A stretch of DNA of 64,000 bases from JAHEKD01 sp965215945 (GTDB taxonomy: Bacteria; Pseudomonadota; Gammaproteobacteria; Arenicellales; JAHEKD01): assembly GCA_965215945.1 (NCBI GenBank), contig CBDCFC010000014.1:1-64000 (forward strand). Direction: 5' to 3'. The translations under genes and the position numbers were made by a program. Positions 54,086 to 63,993 of the stretch are shown piece by piece (the first letter of the stretch is position 1; each line of letters opens with the position of its first letter). Under the pieces are notes generated by a model. The model saw nothing but the letters and a program-made list of their open reading frames with translations, had not been told where the DNA came from and made no database searches.

Positions 54086-54811
54086 TCAAAAGGATTTTTT
54101 GGCTAGATAGACAGTATTTGAAGATTCATCTCCCGTATATGGATTAGGAAAGTTTACAATGTGTGCATCAGAACTTTTGAATACAACATCAAGAAGATTG
54201 CTAAACTCAGCGTCGGGTAGATCATTCGACCATAACCCAAAAATACCTCCCGGACGGAGTTTGGTAGCCAGGTTTTTCATGCTTTGGATAGAATAAAAAT
54301 GACTATTTGTAGAATTCAACCAATGACGGGGAGAGTGATCAATGTCTAATAAAATAGCATCTACCAACTGATCAGGATTGTTTAGAAGAAACCCTGTATT
54401 TGGCGTTAACGCAATCTCAAAAAAATCGGCGTGAATTAGTGAGCATCTGGAATCCGATGTTAATTTTTTACCTAATGGCACCAGTCCCTTTTGATGCCAT
54501 TCGATTACCGGCTTCAACAGCTCGATAACTATCAGAGAATTTACTCTGTCGTCTTCCAATGCTGCAGCAGCGGTATAGCCAAGCCCTAAACCGCCGATTA
54601 CAACATCCAGATTATCTGTTTCAAGTGCGGCAAGGCCTGTTTTTGCTAGTTGAATTTCTGCTTCAGTAAACAAACTCGACATCAAAAACTCATCACCGAG
54701 TTTTACTTCATAAAAAACCTCACCGTTCTGATGAGGCTGTATTCGACGTCTGAGACTAATAGCACCTAGGTGAGTATTTTGATAATCGAGTTCTTCGAAT
54801 TTCAAAGACAC
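54086..54811 (-). CDS. Spermidine synthase-like SAM-dependent protein
   Basis: 241 residues with a Rossmann core: DVVIGGLGLGYTAAAAL, VIELLKPVIEWH and AILLDIDHSPRHWL. The aminopropyltransferase catalytic Asp and gate-keeper pattern are altered, so it may bind a nucleoside ligand without making spermidine. Convergent with the CocE-like gene by 8 bp. Confidence 0.8.
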   Translation of the reverse strand: MSLKFEELDYQNTHLGAISLRRRIQPHQNGEVFYEVKLGDEFLMSSLFTEAEIQLAKTGLAALETDNLDVVIGGLGLGYTAAAALEDDRVNSLIVIELLKPVIEWHQKGLVPLGKKLTSDSRCSLIHADFFEIALTPNTGFLLNNPDQLVDAILLDIDHSPRHWLNSTNSHFYSIQSMKNLATKLRPGGIFGLWSNDLPDAEFSNLLDVVFKSSDAHIVNFPNPYTGDESSNTVYLAKKSF

Positions 54812-54839
54812 GAGAATATTTTTTAACTAAAAATTAATC

Positions 54840-55409
54840 CTATCCAGCTGGCATTAGACTCACACCGGCAAAATATTTATGCAGCGAGAAAAACACGGCG
54901 TAAATTACAATACTGATAATCAGATTTCTAAGTGTGCGAGTCATTGGCGCTGGCTCAGGTTTAATCCAGTCACCATCACGTTTATTGACCAAAATCATTT
55001 GCAAAATGATCCAAACTGCAAAGCCACCGAATAATAAGACTGAGCGTGTTTCTCCATTTGCCAATAAGTGTGCTATTGCCCAGATCAAAACTGCCGTCAT
55101 CATGGGGTGGCGAATCAGGCGTTGAATAATGGTTTTACCGCTGGATGCTCCAAATAGGATAAAAGCGATCAGCATCAGTAACATAGTGATGTGACGTGTC
55201 CAATAGGGTGGAACATAAGCGTACTCCACCGGTGTGCTGCGCCAGCCAAGAACAATCATCAAGATCGAAGCCAGTGCAATGATTGAAAACAATACACGCC
55301 AGGTCTTTTCGCTGGTGGCGCTGATAATTCCGTCTTTAATGCCCGGCGTTAAGACCAGTGAAAGGTGGGTAACAATAAACAGCGCAATTCCACAAATAAG
55401 TAAAGTCAT
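54840..55409 (-). CDS. NnrU-family membrane protein
   Basis: 189 residues from the chosen ATG 55409 (MTLLICGIALFIVTHLSLV). Five or six helices with the NnrU signatures HRTHLSLV-like FIVTHL, WRSTP and RHPMMTAVLIWAIAHLLANG. The family is linked to denitrification regulation or to methyltransfer-like isoprenylcysteine fold enzymes; role here unclear. Confidence 0.88.
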   Translation of the reverse strand: MTLLICGIALFIVTHLSLVLTPGIKDGIISATSEKTWRVLFSIIALASILMIVLGWRSTPVEYAYVPPYWTRHITMLLMLIAFILFGASSGKTIIQRLIRHPMMTAVLIWAIAHLLANGETRSVLLFGGFAVWIILQMILVNKRDGDWIKPEPAPMTRTLRNLIISIVIYAVFFSLHKYFAGVSLMPAG

Positions 55410-55423
55410 GAAGCTGATTCTAT

Positions 55424-55756
55424 CTAGTTGGCAGATGCACAATCAATGCATAATGTTGTCATCGGCATAACTTTGAGCCGTTCAGGATTGATAGCAACGC
55501 CGCAGGATTCACATTCACCATAAACACCCTCATCCATACGTTTGAATGCTCTTTTAATTTGTTCAATTTCCTCTGTACCTTCACGGATGAGTTCAGCGCG
55601 TACTTCATCATTTTCGCGCTCCACTGCCTGCTCGACCCAGTCAGCACTGTGGCTGGCTTGTAGGCTAGTTTGTGCTTTTGCGGTCCGGATTTCAAGTTCG
55701 CTCTTAAGCGTTTGCAGTTGTTGTCGATATTGTTCGTACTCAGATTTCATCATCAT
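55424..55756 (-). CDS. DksA/TraR-type zinc-finger protein
   Basis: 110 residues. Coiled-coil N-terminal part (QLQTLKSELEIRTAKAQ...ENDEVRAELIREGTEEIEQIKRAFKR) and a four-Cys zinc finger GECESCGVAINPERLKVMP...CIDCA. Shorter than housekeeping DksA; TraR-like modulators bind RNA polymerase in the secondary channel. The Asp-Ala tip of DksA is not obvious. Its start overlaps no gene; NnrU follows after 14 bp. Confidence 0.88.
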   Translation of the reverse strand: MMMKSEYEQYRQQLQTLKSELEIRTAKAQTSLQASHSADWVEQAVERENDEVRAELIREGTEEIEQIKRAFKRMDEGVYGECESCGVAINPERLKVMPMTTLCIDCASAN

Positions 55757-55822
55757 AACTGTAGTGTTAAGGTTAAAATTTGATACTGTGTTTCACAGCA
55801 AACTTCAGACAAGAAATTATAC

Positions 55823-56761
55823 ATGCATATTGAAAAACCGGCATTCAGTCGTTTACTAGGACAAGCGCAGCCGATAATCTTGGACGGCGGTTTAGCAACT
55901 CAATTAGAAGAGCAGGGCTGTAATCTCAACACTGAATTGTGGTCAGCCGATTTGCTACTCAATGATCCACAAGCAATTATTAACGCACATCTCGCCTACC
56001 TGGATACCGGTGCGCAAATAGTCACAACGGCGAGTTACCAGGCCTCGATTAAAGGATTTATATCCAAAGGATTATCAGAAGATAAAGCCAAACAGGTGAT
56101 AGCGAGTTCTGTCGTGCTAGCAGAACAGGCTATTGAGAACTATTTGCTTAAAAATTCAGTCGCAAACAAACCTTTAATTGCTGCCAGTGTTGGACCATAC
56201 GGTGCTTATCTGGCTGATGGGTCGGAATATAGAGGTGACTATAAAATCAGTGACCAGGTGCTCGGCGATTTTCACTCGCAAAGATTGAATACTCTGGATC
56301 AAACTAACGCGGATATTCTGGCATGTGAGACGATTCCAAGTTATCAAGAAGCGGGTGTCTTAGCAGAGTTGCTGTTGACTGTTAAGACTCCGGTATGGGT
56401 AAGTTTCTCCTGTTGTGATGGACAACACATCAATGATGGTACTGAGATCGAAAAAGCAGTTGATTTATTTAAAAACCATCATATGGTTTTGGCTGTGGGA
56501 GTTAACTGTACAGCTCCAAACTACATCAGTGAAATCATCAATAGGATAAAGGGGGCCGTCGATAATAAAGCTATAATTGTTTATCCAAATTCCGGCGAGA
56601 TTTACGATGCGAATAGCAGAACATGGCAATCACTAACAAACCCGAGTGATTTTGCAATGGCGGCAAAGTCCTGGAATCAATTGGGCGTACAAATAATTGG
56701 TGGTTGCTGTCGAGTAGGTCCAAGGCAAGTTCAAGAGATTGCCAACACGTTAAAGAATTGA
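55823..56761 (+). CDS. mmuM: Homocysteine S-methyltransferase
   Basis: 312 residues. Zinc/Cys motifs GVNCTAPN and GGCCRVGP, plus DGGLATQLEEQG at the start and YQASIKGF, mark the Hcy-binding betaine/S-methylmethionine methyltransferase family. Makes methionine from homocysteine and S-methylmethionine. It runs into the VOC gene with a 2-bp gap. Confidence 0.93.
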   Translation: MHIEKPAFSRLLGQAQPIILDGGLATQLEEQGCNLNTELWSADLLLNDPQAIINAHLAYLDTGAQIVTTASYQASIKGFISKGLSEDKAKQVIASSVVLAEQAIENYLLKNSVANKPLIAASVGPYGAYLADGSEYRGDYKISDQVLGDFHSQRLNTLDQTNADILACETIPSYQEAGVLAELLLTVKTPVWVSFSCCDGQHINDGTEIEKAVDLFKNHHMVLAVGVNCTAPNYISEIINRIKGAVDNKAIIVYPNSGEIYDANSRTWQSLTNPSDFAMAAKSWNQLGVQIIGGCCRVGPRQVQEIANTLKN

Positions 56762-56763
56762 CT

Positions 56764-57426
56764 ATGACGGTGAAGGTTAGTTTAGACCATTTAGTGATCG
56801 CAGCTGCAGATCTGTCAAGCGGTGTTGACTATGTTAAAGACCAGCTTGGCGTGGAAATGCCTTTTGGCGGTGAGCATGAGAAAATGGGCACACATAATCA
56901 CCTGATGAGTTTAGGAGCGGATTCGTTTTTGGAAATCATTGCCGTAAATCCTAAAGCAAACCAACCAAATCGACCTCGCTGGTATGGTCTGGATGATCCA
57001 TATTTAAGAGCACAAATTGTCAAACAACCCAGACTGATTGCATGGGTAGTCAACACAACTAATATTAGGCAATTAATGAGTTTGACGGAATTTCCGTTCG
57101 GGCAGATTGAATTGATTAGTCGTGATAAGCTGAACTGGTATTTTGCTCTACCCGAAGACGGCCGGTTACATGGACCGGGCCTAATTCCTTACCTGATGCA
57201 GTGGAACACTGATTTACATCCAGCTCGCAACATGGCCGATCTGGGATGTCGATTCCGAGACCTGGCTCTTTATCATCCCAATCCAGATTGGCTCGAATCT
57301 ATTCTCAAACAGATCAATGCATATGAATTAGCCGAGGTGGTTGAACTAGCAAAAAATCAAACGGCCCATATGACGGCAACGATTGAAACTCCGACGGGGG
57401 TAAGAAAACTGTCTAACGAAATTTAG
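56764..57426 (+). CDS. VOC/glyoxalase-like protein
   Basis: 220 residues from ATG 56764. LDHLVIAAADLSSGVDYVKDQLGVEMPFGGEHEKMGTHNHL is the glyoxalase_3-like start; SFLEIIAVN supplies a predicted acidic metal ligand. Substrate unknown. Two bases after mmuM, so co-transcribed. Confidence 0.87.
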   Translation: MTVKVSLDHLVIAAADLSSGVDYVKDQLGVEMPFGGEHEKMGTHNHLMSLGADSFLEIIAVNPKANQPNRPRWYGLDDPYLRAQIVKQPRLIAWVVNTTNIRQLMSLTEFPFGQIELISRDKLNWYFALPEDGRLHGPGLIPYLMQWNTDLHPARNMADLGCRFRDLALYHPNPDWLESILKQINAYELAEVVELAKNQTAHMTATIETPTGVRKLSNEI

Positions 57427-57438
57427 CTGTCTTGTTAG

Positions 57439-58572
57439 TCAGTCTTCAAGTAATAACATCAATATCGGTGCGATATTTAGTTTGTTTGGCGGCTGGGTCC
57501 AGCCAGCGCCTGTGATTCTGACTTTATTCAACCATGTGTTCCAGCGTCCGAATTCACCACCTGGGCCAGTGTAGGCGTAAGCGATAAACTCATTTGTGCC
57601 CATTTGCGCATGCCCAAGAAAATTGCCGGACATACCAAGGTTATGAGCGGTTGGTTGAATATTCGCTGTTATATTGTCATTAGTAACTGGCTGAAAACGC
57701 AAGCCATCGGTCGACTGCCAGACATGGACATAGCTATTACTGGTGAAGCGGCTACCGATTGCTGTTGCAATAAATAGATCAACTTCGGGTAAGTATTTGA
57801 CATCAGTTTGGTCTTCTTTCCAGTCCCGTGGGTTTATCGCATAACCGCGGTCGGTGAGATTGGCAGGCCAGTTTGCGTTATTAATAGCGGTGGTTGCAAC
57901 ACGCGTTTTTGGAACACCCTCATTTTCAGTGTAATAAAGATACAGCGTATTGCCCTTGACCACCATATTCGGTTCACCCAGGCCCCATTTATTTACCGGC
58001 CCGGTATAGCGAATAATAGGTTTTGGGTTTCCGCCCCAGCTGGAACCGTTCCATTTTTGGTAATTTTTATCCGGGCTGAATGATCTGGCAATAAATACAT
58101 GGTTATTGAGTCCTGCACCAAAGCTACTCGCGGTTGCTGTGTAGACCATGTAATAGTAACTGCCGACCTTGATAACATTCGGATCACAGATGGCCCAGCC
58201 GTCTTCACTGCCAATCGTTGGGGCGAGTGCAATTACATCGTCGCTCCAGGTTACACCACCATCGGTTGAGTTTCTGTAACGAATATAATCCGCCACATTT
58301 TCATCACCTTCCGAACATGCCCAGAAATGCAGGTCATCGTTGTTGTAGCGAATCAGAGCAGGACCATAACGATAGGAAGGATCAGTGTTTAATCCTGTCC
58401 CGTCCCAGGGCCAGTCGGGAGGCCAATAAGGTGGTCTTGGTAAATACGTCGCGTCGTGGATCATACGGCCCGGTAAGGCGCTCAAAGCTAATGGACTCTG
58501 TGCTTCAGCACCACTTGGTATGATGAATAAACTGTATAGACAGACCGTTAATATGTGCGATGCGAATTTCAA
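57439..58572 (-). CDS. Secreted GH43-like five-bladed beta-propeller
   Basis: 377 residues with a signal peptide (MKFASHILTVCLYSLFIIPSGAEA). Repeating strand motifs (YYMVYTAT, LYLYYTENEG, STDGGVTWSDD, STDGLRFQPVT) and acidic residues (DPNV, GEPNM, DVKYLPE) fit a GH43/GH117 or sialidase-like propeller. Catalytic triad not assignable by eye. Likely acts on extracellular polysaccharide. Confidence 0.75.
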   Translation of the reverse strand: MKFASHILTVCLYSLFIIPSGAEAQSPLALSALPGRMIHDATYLPRPPYWPPDWPWDGTGLNTDPSYRYGPALIRYNNDDLHFWACSEGDENVADYIRYRNSTDGGVTWSDDVIALAPTIGSEDGWAICDPNVIKVGSYYYMVYTATASSFGAGLNNHVFIARSFSPDKNYQKWNGSSWGGNPKPIIRYTGPVNKWGLGEPNMVVKGNTLYLYYTENEGVPKTRVATTAINNANWPANLTDRGYAINPRDWKEDQTDVKYLPEVDLFIATAIGSRFTSNSYVHVWQSTDGLRFQPVTNDNITANIQPTAHNLGMSGNFLGHAQMGTNEFIAYAYTGPGGEFGRWNTWLNKVRITGAGWTQPPNKLNIAPILMLLLED

Positions 58573-58656
58573 AAAACAACTCTAAATCAAATAGTTGTGC
58601 TGACTTTAGCAGGTAATACAATAACTACACAAGCTTAAAATCATTTGCTTAAGCAG

Positions 58657-59913
58657 TTATGGGGTATTGGGATGATTGGCAATTAGATTAGGATCGCTAC
58701 GACTTATTTGATAAGCATAAAATGCGAGGCAGCTTGCAAGCAAAACATAAATTGACCCTCCAAGCGTCAATTTTTCCAGGCTAACACCCTGATCAAATAA
58801 CCAACCGAGTAAGAAAGGCGAAATAGAGGATGAAAAAACCATCATCGAGGTCGACAAAGATTTAATCGAGCCTAAATGTTTATTGCCGTAAAGTTCTGAA
58901 TAAAACGGACCCGAGAGTGTATTAACAAAACCGGAGGAAAGTCCGAGTAAAAGCATGAAACTAACAGCGGTTAGGTTGTGAGAGGAGATGGATAATAATA
59001 ATAAACCCAAGCCAAGTGGCAATGGTGCAATCGCGATTAAACGTGCAGCACCATATTTGTCGACCAAATGACCGGCATAGAGTGAAAAGAAAAATGCAAC
59101 GGTGGCATAAACACTGAACAGTACTCCCCACATCGAAAGCGACCAGCCCTTGGATTCAATTAGATGAATTTGGTGAAAAATGAAACCAGTAAACAAAATC
59201 GAATGCGCTAATAAACTAGGTAAAAACATATAGAATCGTTTGTCTTTTAAAACTTCAGCCCGTGTCCATTGCCGACGCGTATAAGCCTTATCGGATTCAT
59301 TGCCATCATTAAGTTGTTGCAAATAATTTTGGTGGCGAACATTATGACTACGCAATAAAAATACAATCGCCGGGACCATTATTATTACCATCGTCAAAGC
59401 AGTTACTTGCCACGTTGTTCGCCAGCCTAACCATAATGCCAAGCTAATAATAATGCTGGGCATGATTGCTTCAGAAAGTGTATAGCCAGTTTGGCTGATC
59501 GCAGTAGCTTTGCCCTTGATGGGTTCAAGATACCTGACCATAGTCGTCACACTGGTCAGTGTACTAAGGCCTTGACCAATATGCCGGGTCAAAAAAATGC
59601 TGATAAGCAGCATCAACATGCTATGACTGAAGGAGATCAGCAGACAACCGATAAAAGAGCCGAAAGTAATGATCAACGAAAACTTTCTTAAGTCAATGCG
59701 ATCAACAAGCGTTCCTGTCCAGACAATGGCGACAGCGCTGAGCAGGGTGGCCAGAGAATAAATACCGCCAAATTGACCGTGACTTAGTGATAACTCTTCC
59801 CGGATTGCACCACCAAAAAGAGAAATAAAAAACGTCTGCCCTGGAGCCGACCAAAATGATAATAGGAATCCAAATAACAACAATCGCCATTCAGATCGAA
59901 ATAAAGTGTTCAC
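58657..59913 (-). CDS. MFS transporter
   Basis: 418 residues, 12 helices, with the loop 2-3 motif GTLVDRIDLRK and loop 8-9 counterpart GHLVDKYGAARL. FSAPGQTFFISLFGGAIREEL in helix 1 and LGLSSGFVNTLSGPFYSELYG are typical of NarK/OFA-like carriers. Substrate unknown. Frame intact. Confidence 0.9.
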   Translation of the reverse strand: MNTLFRSEWRLLLFGFLLSFWSAPGQTFFISLFGGAIREELSLSHGQFGGIYSLATLLSAVAIVWTGTLVDRIDLRKFSLIITFGSFIGCLLISFSHSMLMLLISIFLTRHIGQGLSTLTSVTTMVRYLEPIKGKATAISQTGYTLSEAIMPSIIISLALWLGWRTTWQVTALTMVIIMVPAIVFLLRSHNVRHQNYLQQLNDGNESDKAYTRRQWTRAEVLKDKRFYMFLPSLLAHSILFTGFIFHQIHLIESKGWSLSMWGVLFSVYATVAFFFSLYAGHLVDKYGAARLIAIAPLPLGLGLLLLSISSHNLTAVSFMLLLGLSSGFVNTLSGPFYSELYGNKHLGSIKSLSTSMMVFSSSISPFLLGWLFDQGVSLEKLTLGGSIYVLLASCLAFYAYQISRSDPNLIANHPNTP

Positions 59914-59976
59914 ATGCTGATTAAGTATTAATCAGCCAGAGTGTATATGAATTTTTATTTCATTAATTTAAAAAAG

Positions 59977-60105
59977 ATGACTCAAGACGAAATAGCTGAG
60001 AAACTGCAGATTACACACGCGACTTAGCCAATACGGGAAAATCTGACGACCACACTCGGAACATTAAAGCAAATTGCAGAAAGATTAAATATCAGCCCTT
60101 TTTAA
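59977..60105 (+). pseudogene. HTH (XRE) gene remnant with internal stop
   Basis: 43 codons reading MTQDEIAEKLQITHAT, stop, PIRENLTTTLGTLKQIAERLNIS, stop. This is the body of a Cro/CI-type helix-turn-helix that has gained an in-frame TAG and lost its N-terminus. Remnant of a regulator or antitoxin. Confidence 0.6.
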
Positions 60106-60181
60106 ATATGTCGGTTTCCTTAATTAAACTAATGAACTCTAGCACAATATCGACGCTACCTTAATTATCGGGCTAATAAAA

Positions 60182-60919
60182 CTAGTTCCTCTTGTATTTT
60201 TTAAAAAGGCTTAATTCCCAGGGCCTGATAGCCAGGACCATACTCGCTCCATAACGCGTACGCCCAGACGATTCGTTATCTTGAAATGAGACGTGATTAA
60301 ATTCTTGAGCGAGTAACTTCATCTTGTTTTGCAAATGAGAAATCGATTCCAGTGAAATAATATTGTTTAAGATGAGTTTTAACTCGCCTTGGGATTCGAA
60401 ATCTGAAAGAAAAAATTCACGTTCTACATTTTTTTGCATAAATCGATCAAGCGGTCCATTGTTAATCCAGGGAATTTCGTTTTTGATTAAGATTTTAATT
60501 CTTTCATCTGGTAATTGTCTGATGATTTCCAGCCGCTCCAATTTAATCAACAAGTGTTGTAATTTTTGCTCACTGAGATCATAGGTATCAACAATCTCAG
60601 CTGGCATGACTCTGCTGAATAGTAAGAAGGCAACAAGCAATAACTCGGGATTATCGACCAAGGCTTGTTCCTGCTTGATTGTCAAGGTTTTTGAGTGTCG
60701 TGATGATTCATCCATGTGTTTGAGTACATCTGCGAGTTCCATGTTCATTAAATCGCAAATTTCAATAATGCGTTCAAGACTGAATTTTTTGATTGAAAAA
60801 TTACGTTTTATCGCGGCCTCAGAGACGTCCAATCTTTTTGCCACATCTGCATAAGACAGGTTTGCCTGCTTCAGACATTGTTTTAGAGCTTCGATAACTT
60901 TAGTTGATTTTTTATTCAT
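60182..60919 (-). CDS. XRE-family transcriptional regulator
   Basis: 245 residues. N-terminal HTH (LSYADVAKRLDVSEAAIKRNF) and a ~170-residue helical C-terminal domain with no recognised ligand motif. It is divergent from the membrane protein/GH3-fusion pair (107-bp gap) and is therefore a likely regulator of them and itself. Confidence 0.85.
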   Translation of the reverse strand: MNKKSTKVIEALKQCLKQANLSYADVAKRLDVSEAAIKRNFSIKKFSLERIIEICDLMNMELADVLKHMDESSRHSKTLTIKQEQALVDNPELLLVAFLLFSRVMPAEIVDTYDLSEQKLQHLLIKLERLEIIRQLPDERIKILIKNEIPWINNGPLDRFMQKNVEREFFLSDFESQGELKLILNNIISLESISHLQNKMKLLAQEFNHVSFQDNESSGRTRYGASMVLAIRPWELSLFKKYKRN

Positions 60920-61025
60920 AGTATTAATTATTAATACTTAAAGTTTAACAATTATAGATTTTTAAAAAAATAGTTGCAATTTTTTATCCAAAATTCAAAA
61001 TCTGCCTACCTGTGAGGTAAAAAAT

Positions 61026-61466
61026 ATGACTCAACAATACAGATATATACTCTTAGTCGGTTTATATGCATTGTTCCTTTTTCGAGTTTTAATCGAACTG
61101 GTGACACGTCTGTTTCCCGATTATTTCGGTAGTGCGCAGGTCTATTCCAGCGGGCTTATCTCATACTCTTGGTTGCTTGCCGCCCAGCTCAGTATCTTAT
61201 GGTGGATGACTAATGTAGTCCGGTTTAATAAAGACACCAGCACATATGAACAATCTTGGCTGATTCATTGGATCCGAGTATTCGCCTTGGCTTATTTTTG
61301 TTTTATGGCGGTTCGTTTTGCCATTGCGATTACCGGGCTATCGAACAGCGTTTTTTTCAGCAAACCTATTCCTGCTTTTTTTCACTGTGTGATTGCCATG
61401 TTTATTTATGTTCAGGCCTTGCCGGTTTGCCGGCAGTTGGCACGAGGAGAAATCCATGAATTCTAA
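61026..61466 (+). CDS. Four-helix membrane protein, partner of the hydroxylase-GH3 fusion
   Basis: 146 residues, four hydrophobic segments (ILLVGLYALFLFRVLIELV; LISYSWLLAAQLSILWW; VFALAYFCFMAVRFAIAI; IPAFFHCVIAMFIYVQAL). Shine-Dalgarno GAGGT about 8 bp ahead. Ends GEIHEF, overlapping the start of the fusion gene by 11 bp, so translation is coupled. No family recognised. Confidence 0.8.
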   Translation: MTQQYRYILLVGLYALFLFRVLIELVTRLFPDYFGSAQVYSSGLISYSWLLAAQLSILWWMTNVVRFNKDTSTYEQSWLIHWIRVFALAYFCFMAVRFAIAITGLSNSVFFSKPIPAFFHCVIAMFIYVQALPVCRQLARGEIHEF

Positions 61467-63993
61467 ACAATTATCCCTGAGCAGTTATGTCATGACCATG
61501 TTTGGCGTGACACTTATTTTTGGTTTTGCCAGTGTTGTTAATCTACCTTTAATACTGGCTTCGGGTCTTGCTGCTGTGGCTGGATTCGCAGTGGTTGAAT
61601 ACTTACAGCGTTTAAGGCCATTAAAAAAAAGTTGGGCACCGCAAGCTCGTGAATTGTCTGAAGACATAAGTTATATGGTGCTAGTTCAGGGATTATTGCC
61701 TAAGCTTGTCGCTTTAGGCGTTACGATTTATCTCTCCAAGTTAATTTGGCCGGGTGCTCAGTTATTTTCTGATTTGTGGCCACAGGCAACGCCTTTATTG
61801 TTAGAGACGTTTTTGTTTACTTTAGTCGTGGAATTTCCCCGCTACTGGCTGCATCGATTGGGTCATGGTACACGGGCATTATGGAGTTTGCACAAAGTTC
61901 ATCACAGGCCTGAAAAACTTTATGCCTTGAATGTAATGCGCTTTCATCCATTTGAAAAAATGCTTCAAATGTTGCCGGAATTGTTTTTGGTTGCTGTTTT
62001 GCAACCTACCCAAGAATGCCTGGCATTGTATTTTTCACTTTATGCGGTGAATGGGTTCTTTCAGCACGCCAATATTGATATTAAATGGGGAGTGTTGAAT
62101 TATTTAATCAGCACTGCTGAGCTACATCGTTGGCATCATGACAAGGAATATAACGGTCGAGGGTGTAATTTCGGTAATAACCTGATTATCTGGGATATTA
62201 TTTTTGGCACTTACTACCGTAAAGCAGGCAAAGCCCCCAAACGAGTCGGTATCAACAAGAATGATTCGCTTACGGGTTTTGAAAGATTTATTTCCAAATC
62301 CATACACTGGTGTCTCAAGTGCTTTATCCAAATCAAACAAAAGGTATTTTCTAGCATAAGATGCTTATCGCTGGATTTAATATATCAATTTCAAACCACG
62401 AATCTATTGCGAAAAACCTCTGCCCCTGAATTGGTTCAAGCATTGACCTTAACAGCGATTTTGAAACAAAACAAAAACGCTGAATTTGGCAAACAATACC
62501 ATTTCGATTCAATTGATAGTGTGAACAACTTTCGCTTGTCAGTACCGATTTGTGAATATGAGGACTTGCGTAACATGGTCGAAATTCAGGCCAGCACAGA
62601 TAAACCGACATTAACTCTTGAAAGACCGAAGTCTTATCTAAAGACCAGCGGTACAACCAATCAACCTAAATATCTGCCTTTGACGGATTCAGGTCGACGT
62701 GTTTTTAACTATGCACAGCGATTGTCCAGATCCGTTCAATATAAGCTTTGTCCTGCCGCGTTCAAAGGCAAGGCATTGATTATTGTGGGTAATAAAGTCG
62801 AGGAGCAATATAAAAGTAAAATCTGCGGCAGTGCGTCCGGTTTATTGTTTGATGAATTACCCGTTGTATTTAAGGATATGTCGGTTTGTCCGCCTCAGTT
62901 GTTTGCGGAAGTCGATTATCCGGCCAAATATTATGCGATGTTGTTGTGCGCATTAGCCAGTGACAATCTTAGTTATATTTCAACCCCGAATCCAGCGACT
63001 TTGTTGTATTTTTATCAATTGCTAATTGATCATAAAGAGGATTTTTACACCGATATTAAACGCGGGAAAATTAAAACTGATTTGAACTTGTCCACTTCTA
63101 TCCGCAGCAAAATCGATCATCAGCTTATTTCTGATCCTGTGCGTGCAGAACAAATTAAATTTATCTTGTCCCAAGCAAACGGTTTTCAGTTTACAGATCT
63201 GTGGCCACAGCTAGAGATTATTTCTACCTGGAAGTCGGGTAACTGCAAGGTTTCAGCCCAACGTCTTGAACAGCTTATTGACGACAGGGTTCATTATCTG
63301 GAATTGGGCTATATTGCCAGCGAGGTTCACGGAGCGATTGCGCTATCGCCGTCACAATCCGGGTGTTTGCCGATTATCAATGGTAATTTCTATGAATTCA
63401 TCGAAACTGAAAAGTGGCATTGCGGTGATCGTGAAACCAAATTATTGCATGAGCTGGAAATAGACAAGCAATATTATCTGATCGTGACGACTAAGAATGG
63501 CTTGTACCGCTATTTCATGAACGATGTGGTTGAAGTCACCGGTTATGAGAACAAAACACCATTACTTACTTTTTTAAGAAAGGGCAAAGGAATGACAAGT
63601 ATCTGCGGTGAGAAGTTGCATGAAAATCAGCTTATAGAAGCCGTTATGGATATCTGCGCCGGAAATGATTTGTCGATGAGCTTTTTTATCTGTCTAGCCG
63701 ATCAGCAAAGCCAGCAATATGTTTTGTATATGGAAGATATTAACTGTGATGACACAGCGAAATTTGCTCAATGGCTGGATAATCAGCTGAGTGTAAACAA
63801 TTCTGAGTATCAATCAAAACGAGCAAGTGAGCGTTTGAAACGAATAAGAGTAAAACCCTTGCGGGCTGGGACGTATGAAAAATACAAAAAGTTCAATGTG
63901 AACAAAGGCCAAAGAGAAAGCCAGTATAAGATCATCAGCTTGCAAAACAAGACGGATGTTGAGTTTGACTTTGAACAACATGTAGCCGCTTAA
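61456..63993 (+). CDS. Fatty-acid hydroxylase/sterol desaturase fused to GH3 acyl-adenylase
   Basis: 845 residues from ATG 61456, which follows ACGAGGAGA. Residues 1-~290: membrane diiron hydroxylase with His boxes HRLGH (133-137), HKVHH (146-150) and LHRWHH (~223-228). Residues ~300-845: GH3-type acyl-acid-amido synthetase; ATP motif TSGTTNQPKYLPLT (near 398), YISTPNPATLLYF and FLRKGKGMTSICGEKL. GH3 enzymes adenylate a carboxylate and join it to an amino acid. The fusion suggests hydroxylation of a lipid-like acid followed by amide or ester formation. The gene ends 7 bp before the window edge, so operon mates may lie beyond. Confidence 0.87.
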   Translation: MNSKQLSLSSYVMTMFGVTLIFGFASVVNLPLILASGLAAVAGFAVVEYLQRLRPLKKSWAPQARELSEDISYMVLVQGLLPKLVALGVTIYLSKLIWPGAQLFSDLWPQATPLLLETFLFTLVVEFPRYWLHRLGHGTRALWSLHKVHHRPEKLYALNVMRFHPFEKMLQMLPELFLVAVLQPTQECLALYFSLYAVNGFFQHANIDIKWGVLNYLISTAELHRWHHDKEYNGRGCNFGNNLIIWDIIFGTYYRKAGKAPKRVGINKNDSLTGFERFISKSIHWCLKCFIQIKQKVFSSIRCLSLDLIYQFQTTNLLRKTSAPELVQALTLTAILKQNKNAEFGKQYHFDSIDSVNNFRLSVPICEYEDLRNMVEIQASTDKPTLTLERPKSYLKTSGTTNQPKYLPLTDSGRRVFNYAQRLSRSVQYKLCPAAFKGKALIIVGNKVEEQYKSKICGSASGLLFDELPVVFKDMSVCPPQLFAEVDYPAKYYAMLLCALASDNLSYISTPNPATLLYFYQLLIDHKEDFYTDIKRGKIKTDLNLSTSIRSKIDHQLISDPVRAEQIKFILSQANGFQFTDLWPQLEIISTWKSGNCKVSAQRLEQLIDDRVHYLELGYIASEVHGAIALSPSQSGCLPIINGNFYEFIETEKWHCGDRETKLLHELEIDKQYYLIVTTKNGLYRYFMNDVVEVTGYENKTPLLTFLRKGKGMTSICGEKLHENQLIEAVMDICAGNDLSMSFFICLADQQSQQYVLYMEDINCDDTAKFAQWLDNQLSVNNSEYQSKRASERLKRIRVKPLRAGTYEKYKKFNVNKGQRESQYKIISLQNKTDVEFDFEQHVAA

